Shown here piece after piece: positions 24,962 through 32,804 of a stretch of DNA of 64,000 nucleotides (position 1 is its first letter; each line of letters starts with the position of its first letter). Below the pieces are notes generated by a model that was given only the letters and a program-made list of their open reading frames with translations, ran no database searches and was not told the DNA's origin. The DNA is from Pseudomonas sp. B6002 (GTDB lineage Bacteria > Pseudomonadota > Gammaproteobacteria > Pseudomonadales > Pseudomonadaceae). Both the position numbers and the translations under genes were made by a program. The stretch is taken from positions 812,790-876,789 of the forward strand of contig NZ_JACAOY010000006.1 in assembly GCF_013385985.1 (NCBI RefSeq), written 5' to 3'.

Positions 24962-25831
24962 ATGACGTTAACAGTTGGCATTATCTCTGCTGGCGCTATG
25001 GGTAGCGCATTGGGCGCTCGTTTGAATAGCAAGGGATTGAGGGTTCTAACATCTCTGGAGGGACGCAGTAGCGCCAGTCGGTCTCGCGCAAAATCGGCGG
25101 GAATGGTAGAAGCGAGCGATGACCAGATTAGGGAAGAGGCTAGTGTTATTTTTTCGATAGTTCCTCCAGCGCAAGCGATTATAGTTGCCCAGAGGTTTTG
25201 TACGAGTTTTTCCAATAGTTCAACCACGAAACTGTATGTTGATTGCAACGCAATCAGCGTCTCTAAAGCTATAGAGATCGAACAGCTGTTTTCTAACGGG
25301 GGCGTATGTTTTGCGGATGGCGGCATTATTGGTCAGCCTCCAAAAAAAGATGAGGAGGGCCCGCGGATTTATATCTCAGGCAATATATCAAGTGAAGCGT
25401 CCGACTGGCTAAAACTTATCAAACAGTCTGGAGTTGATATTCGTTTTCTTGATGGCCCTGTTGGTGCTTCATCTGCTTTGAAGCTTTCTTATGCAGGCAT
25501 CACCAAAGGAATTACGGCGTTAGGTGCTTGTATGATTCTTGCCGCAGATCGGGCAGGAAGTGGTAGATCCCTGCGAGAGGAGCTAATAGCAAGTCAGCCA
25601 CAGATTATGACTAGACTTTCGAAAACATTACCAGAAATGTATTCCAAAGCCTATCGATGGGTAGATGAGATGGAGTCAATTTCTGATTTTATTGGGGATA
25701 CATTTCCCGAGAAACATATTTTTATTGGCGCCGCTGCGCTATTTGAACGCATCGCCAATGATTTTTCTGGAAATGGCGACGAATGTGCAACAATGGACAG
25801 CTTTCTAAAACAACCAGATGCGAACGCCTGA
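24962..25831 (+). CDS. NAD(P)-dependent 6PGDH-like dehydrogenase with DUF1932-type C-terminus
   Basis: A 289-residue beta-hydroxyacid-dehydrogenase-like protein. An N-terminal Rossmann fold carries GIISAGAMGSALGARL (about 6-21); a helical C-terminal domain of the DUF1932 type begins near 165. The family's catalytic Lys is probably about 174 (SALKLSYAGITKG). It should oxidise a hydroxy acid with NAD(P)+, or reduce the reverse. It closes the island's gene set. GGGAGG lies 5 nt before the start. Sampled base composition of this gene is about 42% G+C, far below the flanking chromosome, which supports horizontal origin. Confidence 0.85.
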   Translation: MTLTVGIISAGAMGSALGARLNSKGLRVLTSLEGRSSASRSRAKSAGMVEASDDQIREEASVIFSIVPPAQAIIVAQRFCTSFSNSSTTKLYVDCNAISVSKAIEIEQLFSNGGVCFADGGIIGQPPKKDEEGPRIYISGNISSEASDWLKLIKQSGVDIRFLDGPVGASSALKLSYAGITKGITALGACMILAADRAGSGRSLREELIASQPQIMTRLSKTLPEMYSKAYRWVDEMESISDFIGDTFPEKHIFIGAAALFERIANDFSGNGDECATMDSFLKQPDANA

Positions 25832-25895
25832 ATTCCATACTATATTCATTAGAACCGGGCCTGAACACAGTCGGCAATCAACGTTTTACAACATG

Positions 25896-25978
25896 CTACG
25901 CAGGTCCAGTAGCTCATCGGTAGAGAAAGCGTACGGCGAATACAGAGGTCACGGGGCAGTGAATCGCCCCGAACTCTC
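25896..25978 (+). other. tRNA-like relic at the right border of the island (uncertain)
   Basis: The stretch reads AGTAGCTCATCGGTAGAG, like a tRNA D-arm, followed 21 nt later by CAGAGGTCACGGGG and a stem CGGGGC/GCCCCG, like a T-arm. There is no matching acceptor stem, the anticodon stem is poor and position 33 is not T. It is not a working tRNA gene; it may be the remnant of an integration target or chance. Confidence 0.2.
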
Positions 25979-25997
25979 TAAAGCAGACTACAACCGA

Positions 25998-26561
25998 TCA
26001 CTCCGAAATATCAGTCACCCGAATCACCCGATCATCCCCCCCCTGCCCACTCCCCTTCCTCTCCCTACGATCATTAATCCACCCCCCAACCTGAGCAGCA
26101 AACTCCGCTGGCGACTTACGCCCAACCTTCCTCGCAAGATCAAGAATGGTCTGTTGAGCCAGCGCATCTTCCATACGCTTCTGCGCCGTCATCATGGCCG
26201 CATGGACTGAGCAGTGGCCGTCCAGCGCCCAGGCCGGTGGCGCGCCATCAAACAACGCGCAACGCCCGCGGATCTCGCGGCAATTGAAGATGAGTTTCTG
26301 GCCGTCGATCGCGTTGACGATATCGAGCAGGCTGATTTCGTCAGACGGCCTGGACAGCTTGAAGCCGCCGCGCACGCCTTCGGTGGCCACGACCAGTTTG
26401 GCCTTGGCCAGCTTGGTGAAAATCTTCCCGAGGTAATCCAGGGGCACACCTTGCAACTCAGCAAGGTCGCGCACGCTGGCCTCTCGGCTTTCGCCGCCAT
26501 CGCCCACCAGGAAAATCAGGCAATGAATGCCGTATTCAACGCCTGCGCTGTAAAGAGACAT
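25998..26561 (-). CDS. Rrf2-family transcriptional regulator
   Basis: About 187 residues. A winged-helix domain (ASVRDLAELQGVPLDYLGKI, then GVRGGFKLSRP) is followed by a cysteine-containing segment (NCREIRGRC and later GHCSVH), which in Rrf2 proteins such as IscR, NsrR or RsrR may bind an Fe-S cluster. It is therefore probably a redox or iron-sulfur sensor. Start: ATG 26561 (MSLYSAGVEYG), preceded by GGAG about 8 nt upstream. The divergent neighbour is a flavin NAD(P)H oxidoreductase starting 250 bp away, its likely target. The C-terminal tail is longer than in IscR and ends near the border of the AT-rich island. Confidence 0.9.
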   Translation of the reverse strand: MSLYSAGVEYGIHCLIFLVGDGGESREASVRDLAELQGVPLDYLGKIFTKLAKAKLVVATEGVRGGFKLSRPSDEISLLDIVNAIDGQKLIFNCREIRGRCALFDGAPPAWALDGHCSVHAAMMTAQKRMEDALAQQTILDLARKVGRKSPAEFAAQVGGWINDRRERKGSGQGGDDRVIRVTDISE

Positions 26562-26750
26562 GCCAATCTCCGACTTAATTAGTCGCATAACCTAACAGAA
26601 TACCGTGGGGCAAGCCAGCTCTCCACGCGCTAGACCACTGCCATCCAGGCACCAAATTCCTATAGCGAGAGCCCCATTTCGTAAGGCTTTCGAGACTTTT
26701 CCCACGCCGGTTAAAACGCAGCCTCGCAAAAAATAGCCTTGCGCCAATTA

Positions 26751-26773
26751 ACTACGACAAATATAGTCGCCGT
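26751..26773. promoter_or_regulatory. Candidate Rrf2 operator ahead of the flavoprotein gene
   Basis: ACTACGACAAATATAGTCGC holds two nested dyads (CGAC/GTCG and ACTA/TAGT) around an AT-rich centre, about 40 bp before the oxidoreductase start. The call is based on symmetry and position only. Confidence 0.25.
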
Positions 26774-26811
26774 TATCGATCCACCCATCACCTCACCCCC
26801 AAGGTAAAAAA

Positions 26812-28014
26812 ATGAAGCAGCACATTCTGATTATTGGCGCCGGTTTTGGCGGCCTGTGGACGGCATTGAGCGCGACGCGCCTGTTCGACATCCATGACCG
26901 CAATGACGTCGACGTAACCGTATTGGCCCCGCAAGCCGAGCTGCGCATCCGCCCGCGTTTTTACGAACCGGATGCTCACCAGCTGTTCGCGCCGATTGGC
27001 GAACTGTTCGAGGCAGTAGGTGTGACCTTCATCAAAGGCGCGGCCGAGACCATCGACGTCGAACAAAAACACGTCGCCTACCTCGATGCCTCCGGCAATC
27101 GGCAGGTGCTCAACTACGACAAGCTGGTACTGGCCACCGGCAGCCGGCTCGCCATGCCGGGCACGCCGGGTGTAGCGGAGCACGCCTTTGCCGTAGACCA
27201 GATCGAGCAAGCCGTACGCCTGGAGAACCACCTCAAAGCCCTGGCAGACCGTCCCTACAGCAAAGGCCGTAACACCGTAGTCGTGGCTGGCGGCGGCTTC
27301 ACCGGCATAGAAACAGCAACCGAAATGCCCGCACGTTTGCGTGCCATCCTGGGTGAAAACGCCGATATCGAGGTGATCATCGTGGATCGCAGCGAAGCAA
27401 TCGGCGCGTCGATGGGCGCAGAAATCGGCCGGTCGATTGCCGAAGCCAGCGAGGAACTGAGTGTGAAATGGCAGTTGAAATCCTCGGTGGTCGCCGTCGA
27501 TGAAAATGGCGTCACCCTGGACAATGGCCAGCATCTGGAAGCCCGTACCGTGATCTGGACCACCGGCGTGCGCGCCAGCTCGCTGACCGAACAGATCCCC
27601 GGTGAGCGTGATGCGCTTGGGCGCCTGCACGTGGATGCGAACCTCAAAGTCATCGGCCAACCCGATGTCTTCGCCACCGGCGATGTGGCTTACGCCGCCA
27701 CCGATGCGCTGGGCAACCACGCGTTGATGACCTGTCAGCATGCGATCATGCTGGGCCGTTACGCCGGCAACAATGTCGCCGCGCAGGTTCTGGGGGTGGA
27801 TCCGACACCTTACAGCCAGCCCAAGTACGTGACCTGCCTGGACCTGGGCGGCTGGGGCGCGGTGTACACCGAGGGTTGGGATCGCCAGGTCAAGTTGACT
27901 CGCCAGGAAGGCAAATCGCTCAAGACCCAAATCAATACGGTGTGGATCTACCCACCGGCTGCCAACCGTGAAGCGGCGTGGGCGGCGGCGGATCCATTGA
28001 TCCCGATTGCCTGA
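26812..28014 (+). CDS. FAD-dependent NAD(P)H oxidoreductase, NDH-2-like
   Basis: A 400-residue two-dinucleotide-binding-domain flavoprotein. FAD-binding IIGAGFGGLWTAL is at the N-terminus, the NAD(P)H-binding VVAGGGFTGIETA near 162, and the second FAD motif is VFATGDVAYA. Overall it resembles type II NADH dehydrogenases, which pass electrons from NADH to quinone without proton pumping, although the amphipathic C-terminal membrane anchor of true NDH-2 is not obvious. It is divergent from an Rrf2 regulator, suggesting induction by redox or nitrosative stress. Other flavoprotein reductases (for example ferredoxin or quinone reductases) cannot be excluded. Confidence 0.85.
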   Translation: MKQHILIIGAGFGGLWTALSATRLFDIHDRNDVDVTVLAPQAELRIRPRFYEPDAHQLFAPIGELFEAVGVTFIKGAAETIDVEQKHVAYLDASGNRQVLNYDKLVLATGSRLAMPGTPGVAEHAFAVDQIEQAVRLENHLKALADRPYSKGRNTVVVAGGGFTGIETATEMPARLRAILGENADIEVIIVDRSEAIGASMGAEIGRSIAEASEELSVKWQLKSSVVAVDENGVTLDNGQHLEARTVIWTTGVRASSLTEQIPGERDALGRLHVDANLKVIGQPDVFATGDVAYAATDALGNHALMTCQHAIMLGRYAGNNVAAQVLGVDPTPYSQPKYVTCLDLGGWGAVYTEGWDRQVKLTRQEGKSLKTQINTVWIYPPAANREAAWAAADPLIPIA

Positions 28015-28069
28015 CAGGCCTTTGACGAGCGTGGCCGGTACCCATCCCGGCTCACCTCTCAGCTGACAA

Positions 28070-28672
28070 TCAACGCAACACGCCATGGATCGCAGCAACC
28101 ACCTGCCTCGTCGCTTCCTCAATCGTCCCTTCATTACGGCATAAAACCCATCCATGCGCCGCAGCCGCCCGCTCGAATGCCTCGGTACACGCGGTATGTT
28201 CTTGCAGCGAATGGATCACGGTACTGCCCAGTCCACGCCCGCGTGCGGCAGCCCTCGCCCATGAGATCTCGGGTGCAGTGACCACCCCGACATGCAGATC
28301 CGGCACTCGCACGTTTCGCTCAATGTTCAACCGCAGGATCTCTTCCATCGGAACGCTGCGGCGAAAGGCGGCATCCGACGGATACCAGCGGTCAATCAAC
28401 ACGATACTGCCTGCTGGCTGCTTGGGCAGCACGTGTTGGGAGATCCACGCACGGCTATCCGCGAAACGCTCACACACCGCCCACTCCAAATCCCGCCCAG
28501 GGTGCCTGGCGAGCGTGTTCACGAGAGCCATTGTTTCACTTCTATCGGGATCGTTATTTCGCTCGCACAGCCGGATCACCTTGTTGTTGTCAGCCCTCAG
28601 GGCTTTGGTAACGGCTTCCAACAGCGTGGTTTTACCCGTGCCCTTGGGCCCATCCAGAGAAATAAACATCAT
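28070..28672 (-). CDS. dTMP-kinase-like P-loop nucleoside/nucleotide kinase
   Basis: A 200-residue P-loop protein. It has Walker A GPKGTGKTT (about 9-17) after the strand FISLDG, then DRWYPSDAAFRRS (about 93), comparable to the DR(Y/W) substrate motif of thymidylate kinases, and an Arg-rich LID-like segment ARAAARGRGLG. It is shorter and more divergent than housekeeping Tmk, so it is probably an accessory kinase with an unknown substrate. It stands alone, convergent with the flavoprotein gene. The first two codons are both ATG and either could be used. Confidence 0.7.
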   Translation of the reverse strand: MMFISLDGPKGTGKTTLLEAVTKALRADNNKVIRLCERNNDPDRSETMALVNTLARHPGRDLEWAVCERFADSRAWISQHVLPKQPAGSIVLIDRWYPSDAAFRRSVPMEEILRLNIERNVRVPDLHVGVVTAPEISWARAAARGRGLGSTVIHSLQEHTACTEAFERAAAAHGWVLCRNEGTIEEATRQVVAAIHGVLR

Positions 28673-28850
28673 TAACCAACGATTGATAAAGGCATTGACG
28701 GACTCTAACTGAATTTCTGGAAAAGGTACGGCACGCCCATTCCATCCCGGAATAAACGTTAGTCCGGTTTACGTACTACAGGCGGTTCATGGCGCCCTTT
28801 AGCTTGCCTGCTTCGACGCCCACCAACGCCCCGCCAGTAAGGAACCCTCG

Positions 28851-29762
28851 ATGCACAGACTATTCCGGACGATCCTCGTTTTCTCAGCGCTTTCCCTGTC
28901 TATAGGGTCTGCTTTTGCGCAGTCGGTCGACACCACCAAGCCGCATGCCAGCGAAGTCACCCTGGTTGATATTCCCGTCAGCCCGTCCCACAAAATCACC
29001 GTCGAGCGTCGCGGCAAGATCGTCCTGATTGGCATCAACCGCCCCCATATCCAGAACAGGCTTGATCCGGAAGCGTATCTGGCCCTCGCCAAGGCCTATT
29101 ACGATTACGACCATGACCCTTCGCTGCGTGCCGCGGTGTTGTTCGGATACGGCGATAACTTTTCCCAGGGCGTAGACGTTGAAGGCTTCAAAGCCGTCGC
29201 CAGCTCGGGTGGCGTCACACTCGGTGACGGGCTTATCGACCCGCTCGGCAAGAAGATGCCTTTGCTCACCAAACCCTTGATCGTGGCGGTGCACGGCGAC
29301 ACCTGGAACCTGGCGCATGAGTTGTTTCTGGTTGCCGATATACGGGTCGCCGCGAACAACACCGACTTCGGCCAGGACGAAAACACCCACGGTCGTTTCC
29401 CGGGCGGTGGTTCAACGGTGCGCTTCGTGCGCGAAGCCGGCTGGGGCAATGCGATGCGCTACATTTTGACGGGCGATCATTGGAGCGCTCGTGAGGCTTA
29501 TCGCATGGGCACGGTCCAGGAGATTCCCGATCCACAGTCGGCGCTCGACAAGGCGATCGAGATTGCGAACAAGATCGCCGCCAATGGGCCATTAGGGATC
29601 AAAGCATCGCTGGTCACTGCGCATCGCGTCATCGACCCGGTGCAAGCTGAGGCGCTGTCCGGGTTGGATACGCAGCGGGCAGCGCTGTATAAATCCGAGG
29701 ACTTTCAGGAAGGTCGCAAGGCAGAAGCTGAAGGCCGCCCACCGGTTTACCAAGGTAAATAG
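28851..29762 (+). CDS. Crotonase-fold (enoyl-CoA hydratase-like) protein with an export signal
   Basis: A 303-residue protein whose C-terminal 250 residues are of the enoyl-CoA hydratase/isomerase family (VLIGINRPHIQNRLDPEAY, GYGDNFSQGVDVEGF, PLIVAVHGDTWNLAHELFLVADIRVAA). The N-terminus is a clear Sec signal peptide (MHRLFRTILVFSALSLSIGS, probable cleavage after AFA). The canonical Gly-Gly-Gly before the catalytic Glu is replaced by WNLAHE. Crotonases act on CoA esters, which are cytoplasmic, so an exported member with an altered oxyanion region probably has another substrate or role. TAAGGAA lies just upstream of the start and a strong hairpin follows the gene. Confidence 0.82.
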   Translation: MHRLFRTILVFSALSLSIGSAFAQSVDTTKPHASEVTLVDIPVSPSHKITVERRGKIVLIGINRPHIQNRLDPEAYLALAKAYYDYDHDPSLRAAVLFGYGDNFSQGVDVEGFKAVASSGGVTLGDGLIDPLGKKMPLLTKPLIVAVHGDTWNLAHELFLVADIRVAANNTDFGQDENTHGRFPGGGSTVRFVREAGWGNAMRYILTGDHWSAREAYRMGTVQEIPDPQSALDKAIEIANKIAANGPLGIKASLVTAHRVIDPVQAEALSGLDTQRAALYKSEDFQEGRKAEAEGRPPVYQGK

Positions 29763-29778
29763 CGCTAAACGACAGAAC

Positions 29779-29811
29779 ACCACCAGGACCGCAGGCATCC
29801 TGGTGGTTACT
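29779..29811 (+). terminator. Intrinsic-terminator-like hairpin after the crotonase gene
   Basis: ACCACCAGGA and TCCTGGTGGT form a perfect 10-bp stem around a 9-nt loop, 16 bp after the stop codon. The following sequence TACTCGC lacks a T-run. Confidence 0.5.
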
Positions 29812-29970
29812 CGCACAGCAACTACCCGTGATATCCCATCCCTACATTCCTTCCAGTTTGACCAACGCCGCTGAAAATTAAGAACAGTCTTATTGGCCTT
29901 GTCCGGGGCGCAGTCTAAAAAGGCATCGCAGCCTTGACTGCGCCCCTTCCCCCCTAGTGAAGCCTTAACC

Positions 29971-30186
29971 ATGGACGCCTTGCATTGCATTCAACACCTT
30001 CAACTGCGGCTGGTGAAATCCGCAGCCATCACCGGTGACTGCGCCAGCGACCTTCTGGACGTCTTGTGCAAACTGCCCGACAACGAGGCCAGTCGCCTCG
30101 TTGACATCATTGGCTTGCTGCAACACGAGGCTGACGCGTTGAGAGCCTTGTCCAAAACAATATGGCTGGACAGCCCGTTGGAGTGA
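29971..30186 (+). CDS. Small hypothetical protein
   Basis: Seventy-one residues, mostly alpha-helical by eye (LRLVKSAAITGDCASDLLDV, LVDIIGLLQHEADALRAL), with acidic and hydrophobic residues in amphipathic spacing. No family is recognised. The ribosome-binding site is weak (GTGAAG about 12 nt upstream). It ends 9 bp before the convergent monooxygenase stop. Codon choice resembles its neighbours. A reverse-strand frame of similar length also exists here, so this call is tentative. Confidence 0.45.
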   Translation: MDALHCIQHLQLRLVKSAAITGDCASDLLDVLCKLPDNEASRLVDIIGLLQHEADALRALSKTIWLDSPLE

Positions 30187-30194
30187 GCGCGCGC

Positions 30195-31514
30195 TCAACG
30201 TCCAAACCGCGGAATCCCTACCCCCAGACTCTCGCGCAACGTCGTCCCTTCATACGCGGTGCGATACACCCCCCGCGCCTGCAACAACGGCACAACCTCC
30301 CGGGTAAACCGCGTGAACTGCTCCGGGTGCCCGATATAGATGTTGAACCCATCCACAGCCCGCGCTTCAAACCAGTCCGCCATTTTCTGCGCCACGGTGT
30401 CCGCGCTGCCCACAAACGCCCCCGGACGCAGTTGCCGACCAAATTCCACGGCCTGGCGCAAGGTGAAGCCCTTCTCCCGCGCTTGATCAGCAATGCGTTT
30501 GGCCGCTGTGAAGAAGCTGCTGCGTGCGGCTTCCAGGCTCTCCTGGGGAAACGGCGCCTCCAGGTCGTACTGCGTGAAATCGTGCCAGCCAAAATTACGC
30601 CCGAACTCCTTCAACGCCAGTTCAAAGCTATGGTCGGCTTGATGGTAGTGCTGCTCGATTTCCCGTGCGTGGGCGTCGGTGTCGCCCACGTAGACTTCAG
30701 CGCCGGGCATGACCAACAGTTGCTCGGGGTCACGACCGTGCTGCTCCGCCCTGCCCTTTACCTCTTTATAGAACGCCTGGCCCTGCTCGATGCTGGCGGC
30801 GTGGGTGAAAATCACGTCGGCGGTGGCGGCGCCCAGGTCGCGGCCTTGCTCGGAATCGCCCGCCTGAAAGATCACCGGCTGGCCTTGGGGTGAGCGTTGG
30901 ATGTTCAACGGGCCGACCACAGAAAAGTGCTCGCCCTTATGGTTCAGGCTGTGCAGTTTGCTCGGGTCGAGGAACTGGCCGGTGGCGCGGTCACGCACGA
31001 ACGCATCGTCCTCATAGGAGTGCCACAGCCCTTGCACGACTTGGACGTGTTCCGCCGCGCGGCCATAGCGAGTGTCGTAGTCATAATGTTCGTCACGGCT
31101 GTAGTTGCCGGCGGTACCGGCATCGCCGCTGGTGACCACGTTCCAGCCGGCGCGGCCTTTGCTGATCAGGTCCAGGGAGGCCAGGCGTCGGGCCACGTTA
31201 TACGGCGAGTTATAGGACGTGGTCAGGGTGCCGACCAACCCGATATGCCGCGTGCTTACGGCCAGCGCCGACAACAGCGTCAGCGGTTCCAGGCGGTTGA
31301 GGTAATGGGACGGCGAACCGGGTGTGATGAACTGGCTGTCGACGATGAACACCAGGTCGAACAGCGCCGCCTCGGCCTGGCGGGCAATGTCGATGTACCA
31401 GTCGACGTTGACGCTGGCGTCGGCCGGCAATTGCGGGTCAAGCCACAGGTTGTGGCGACCTGGCCCGCCGCAGCCCATGGTCAAGGCGCCGAGTTTCAGT
31501 TGTCGTTTGCTCAT
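30195..31514 (-). CDS. LLM-class flavin-dependent monooxygenase (NtaA/SnaA/DszA type)
   Basis: A 439-residue bacterial-luciferase-fold monooxygenase. The N-terminus KLGALTMGCGGPGRHNLW, the block AGWNVVTSGDAGTAGNYSRDEHYDYDTRYGRAAE and the later PVIFQAGDSEQGRDLGA are typical of the NtaA/SnaA/DszA subgroup, which uses FMNH2 from a separate reductase to oxidise aminopolycarboxylates, sulfones or related compounds. The gene follows an SsuA-like binding-protein gene by 23 bp on the same strand, pointing to desulfonation or other sulfur scavenging. No flavin reductase gene is nearby, so one must be supplied from elsewhere. Confidence 0.9.
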   Translation of the reverse strand: MSKRQLKLGALTMGCGGPGRHNLWLDPQLPADASVNVDWYIDIARQAEAALFDLVFIVDSQFITPGSPSHYLNRLEPLTLLSALAVSTRHIGLVGTLTTSYNSPYNVARRLASLDLISKGRAGWNVVTSGDAGTAGNYSRDEHYDYDTRYGRAAEHVQVVQGLWHSYEDDAFVRDRATGQFLDPSKLHSLNHKGEHFSVVGPLNIQRSPQGQPVIFQAGDSEQGRDLGAATADVIFTHAASIEQGQAFYKEVKGRAEQHGRDPEQLLVMPGAEVYVGDTDAHAREIEQHYHQADHSFELALKEFGRNFGWHDFTQYDLEAPFPQESLEAARSSFFTAAKRIADQAREKGFTLRQAVEFGRQLRPGAFVGSADTVAQKMADWFEARAVDGFNIYIGHPEQFTRFTREVVPLLQARGVYRTAYEGTTLRESLGVGIPRFGR

Positions 31515-31537
31515 GTCTGAAGGATTCCTTGAGGCGT

Positions 31538-32494
31538 TCAGGGCTGCTTTTGGGCGACGGCGGGTTGCAGGGACGCTGCGAAAGAGTCATCGAACAAGCT
31601 GGCTGCCGAGTACGACTTGACCAGGCCTTGGCCTGCGAAAAAGTCCACGGTCTTTTGCGCTTCAACAGGCGATTCGGCCGTCACGGGGTCGACCGTTGTG
31701 CGCGCTCGGGCAAACCAGGCGCGGGCAATATCGGCGTCCGCCCGGGTGCGTTTGGCCCACGCGTCGGCGTAAGCGTCAGTGTTGGCCGGATTCTGGCGAG
31801 TCCACTCGCGGGCTTTTTTCAGGCGCAGCAGAAAGTCGTTGATCGGCGCGCGCTTGGTGTCAACCGCCTTTGCGCTTGCGGCAATGTAGCTTTGCGCCGG
31901 GATCAACCCTTCAGCGGTTGCCAGCACGCGTGCGCCCTGCCGTTCCTGCTGTGTGACGTAGGGTTCCCACGTGGCAATCACGTCAACCGAACCGCCCTCC
32001 AGAGCATGGGAAGCATCCAGTGCGCTGAGGTAACGCAACTCCAGTGAATCCGTCGGTACGCCCGCCTTGGCCAGTGCCGTCAGCAGCAATTGCTGGCTCC
32101 AGGAACCTTTCCAGACGGCAGCGCGCTTGCCGGCGAGGTCCGCCAGGCTGTGAATTGATGAATCTTTCTTCACCAGAATGGCCACGCCATCAAGGTTCTG
32201 CCGGGTAATGCCAATCACCTTGATCGGTGCGCCCAGCGCGCCGAGGAACAGCACCGGCGCATCCCCCAGCAAGCCGATATCCAGGCTGTTGGCATTGAGC
32301 GCTTCGGCCACTGGCGAGCCGGCGGTGAACTGCTTCCACTCAAGGGTGTACGGCAAGTCATCCAGCACCCCCGCCGCTTCCATCACGGCCTGGGCGTTAT
32401 AACTTTGGTCACCCACCACCAGCGTTTGCGCGTTCGCGGCCAGGCACAGCAGTGCGGCGGTCAGCCCGGCCGCCAGTTTTGTCAGGTAACGCAC
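31538..32494 (-). CDS. Sulfonate/nitrate-type ABC transporter substrate-binding protein
   Basis: About 318 residues of the SsuA/TauA/NMT1 family: a signal peptide (RYLTKLAAGLTAALLCLAAN, cleavage near ANAQ), then LVVGDQSYNAQAVMEAAGVL, the conserved GSPVAEALNANSLDIGLLGD, and the helix-strand pair ending VDVIATWEPY. It would bind an alkanesulfonate or similar anion in the periplasm. Start: GTG 32494, chosen because GGAG lies 7 nt upstream and the signal peptide then begins correctly; an ATG at 32521 would add nine residues ahead of it. Permease and ATPase genes are absent here, so the protein must use a transporter encoded elsewhere. Confidence 0.88.
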   Translation of the reverse strand: MRYLTKLAAGLTAALLCLAANAQTLVVGDQSYNAQAVMEAAGVLDDLPYTLEWKQFTAGSPVAEALNANSLDIGLLGDAPVLFLGALGAPIKVIGITRQNLDGVAILVKKDSSIHSLADLAGKRAAVWKGSWSQQLLLTALAKAGVPTDSLELRYLSALDASHALEGGSVDVIATWEPYVTQQERQGARVLATAEGLIPAQSYIAASAKAVDTKRAPINDFLLRLKKAREWTRQNPANTDAYADAWAKRTRADADIARAWFARARTTVDPVTAESPVEAQKTVDFFAGQGLVKSYSAASLFDDSFAASLQPAVAQKQP

Positions 32495-32804
32495 GTTCGC
32501 TCCAGATGCCCCTTCGGGCACTTCAGGTCGATCCGCGTGCGCGGTCTCGGCATTGTTGTAGGGGGGTCACAATGACGGCCAAACCAGCGCCTGTAAAATA
32601 CCCATAGTGCATAACCTAATTCTTTATAAATGCACATAACGCATTTTATGGCTTTAAATCGCCATCCTGACGCAGGCCCTTACATTGCGCAGCGCCAAGC
32701 ACCACCTACACTGATTCAAACCCAGCGATTCCGGGCTCTTTTCACCGGGTCGACCTGATGCAGCTGCAAAGAAACAGTTAACCAACTGATCAATCAGAGC
32801 AACC
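32495..32804. promoter_or_regulatory. Divergent promoter region between the binding-protein and efflux genes
   Basis: No gene is seen. The centre (32600-32655) is AT-rich and holds an inverted GTGCAT (32607-32612) / ATGCAC (32630-32635) pair and two ATAAC repeats, a likely site of promoters for both directions. No match to a regulator known to me was recognised. Confidence 0.4.

Noticed and set aside
25896-25978. A working tRNA gene at the island border.
   Set aside because: No acceptor-stem pairing, weak anticodon stem and no T at position 33; kept only as a possible relic.
25818-26210. A 130-codon forward frame over the island border and the end of the Rrf2 gene.
   Set aside because: Proline-rich antisense-type composition, no ribosome-binding site and overlap with the Rrf2 gene.
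29965-30198. A 77-codon reverse-strand frame opposite the small hypothetical gene.
   Set aside because: Gln/Val/Gly-rich product that overlaps the start region of its neighbour's stop; the forward frame looks more protein-like, though neither is certain.
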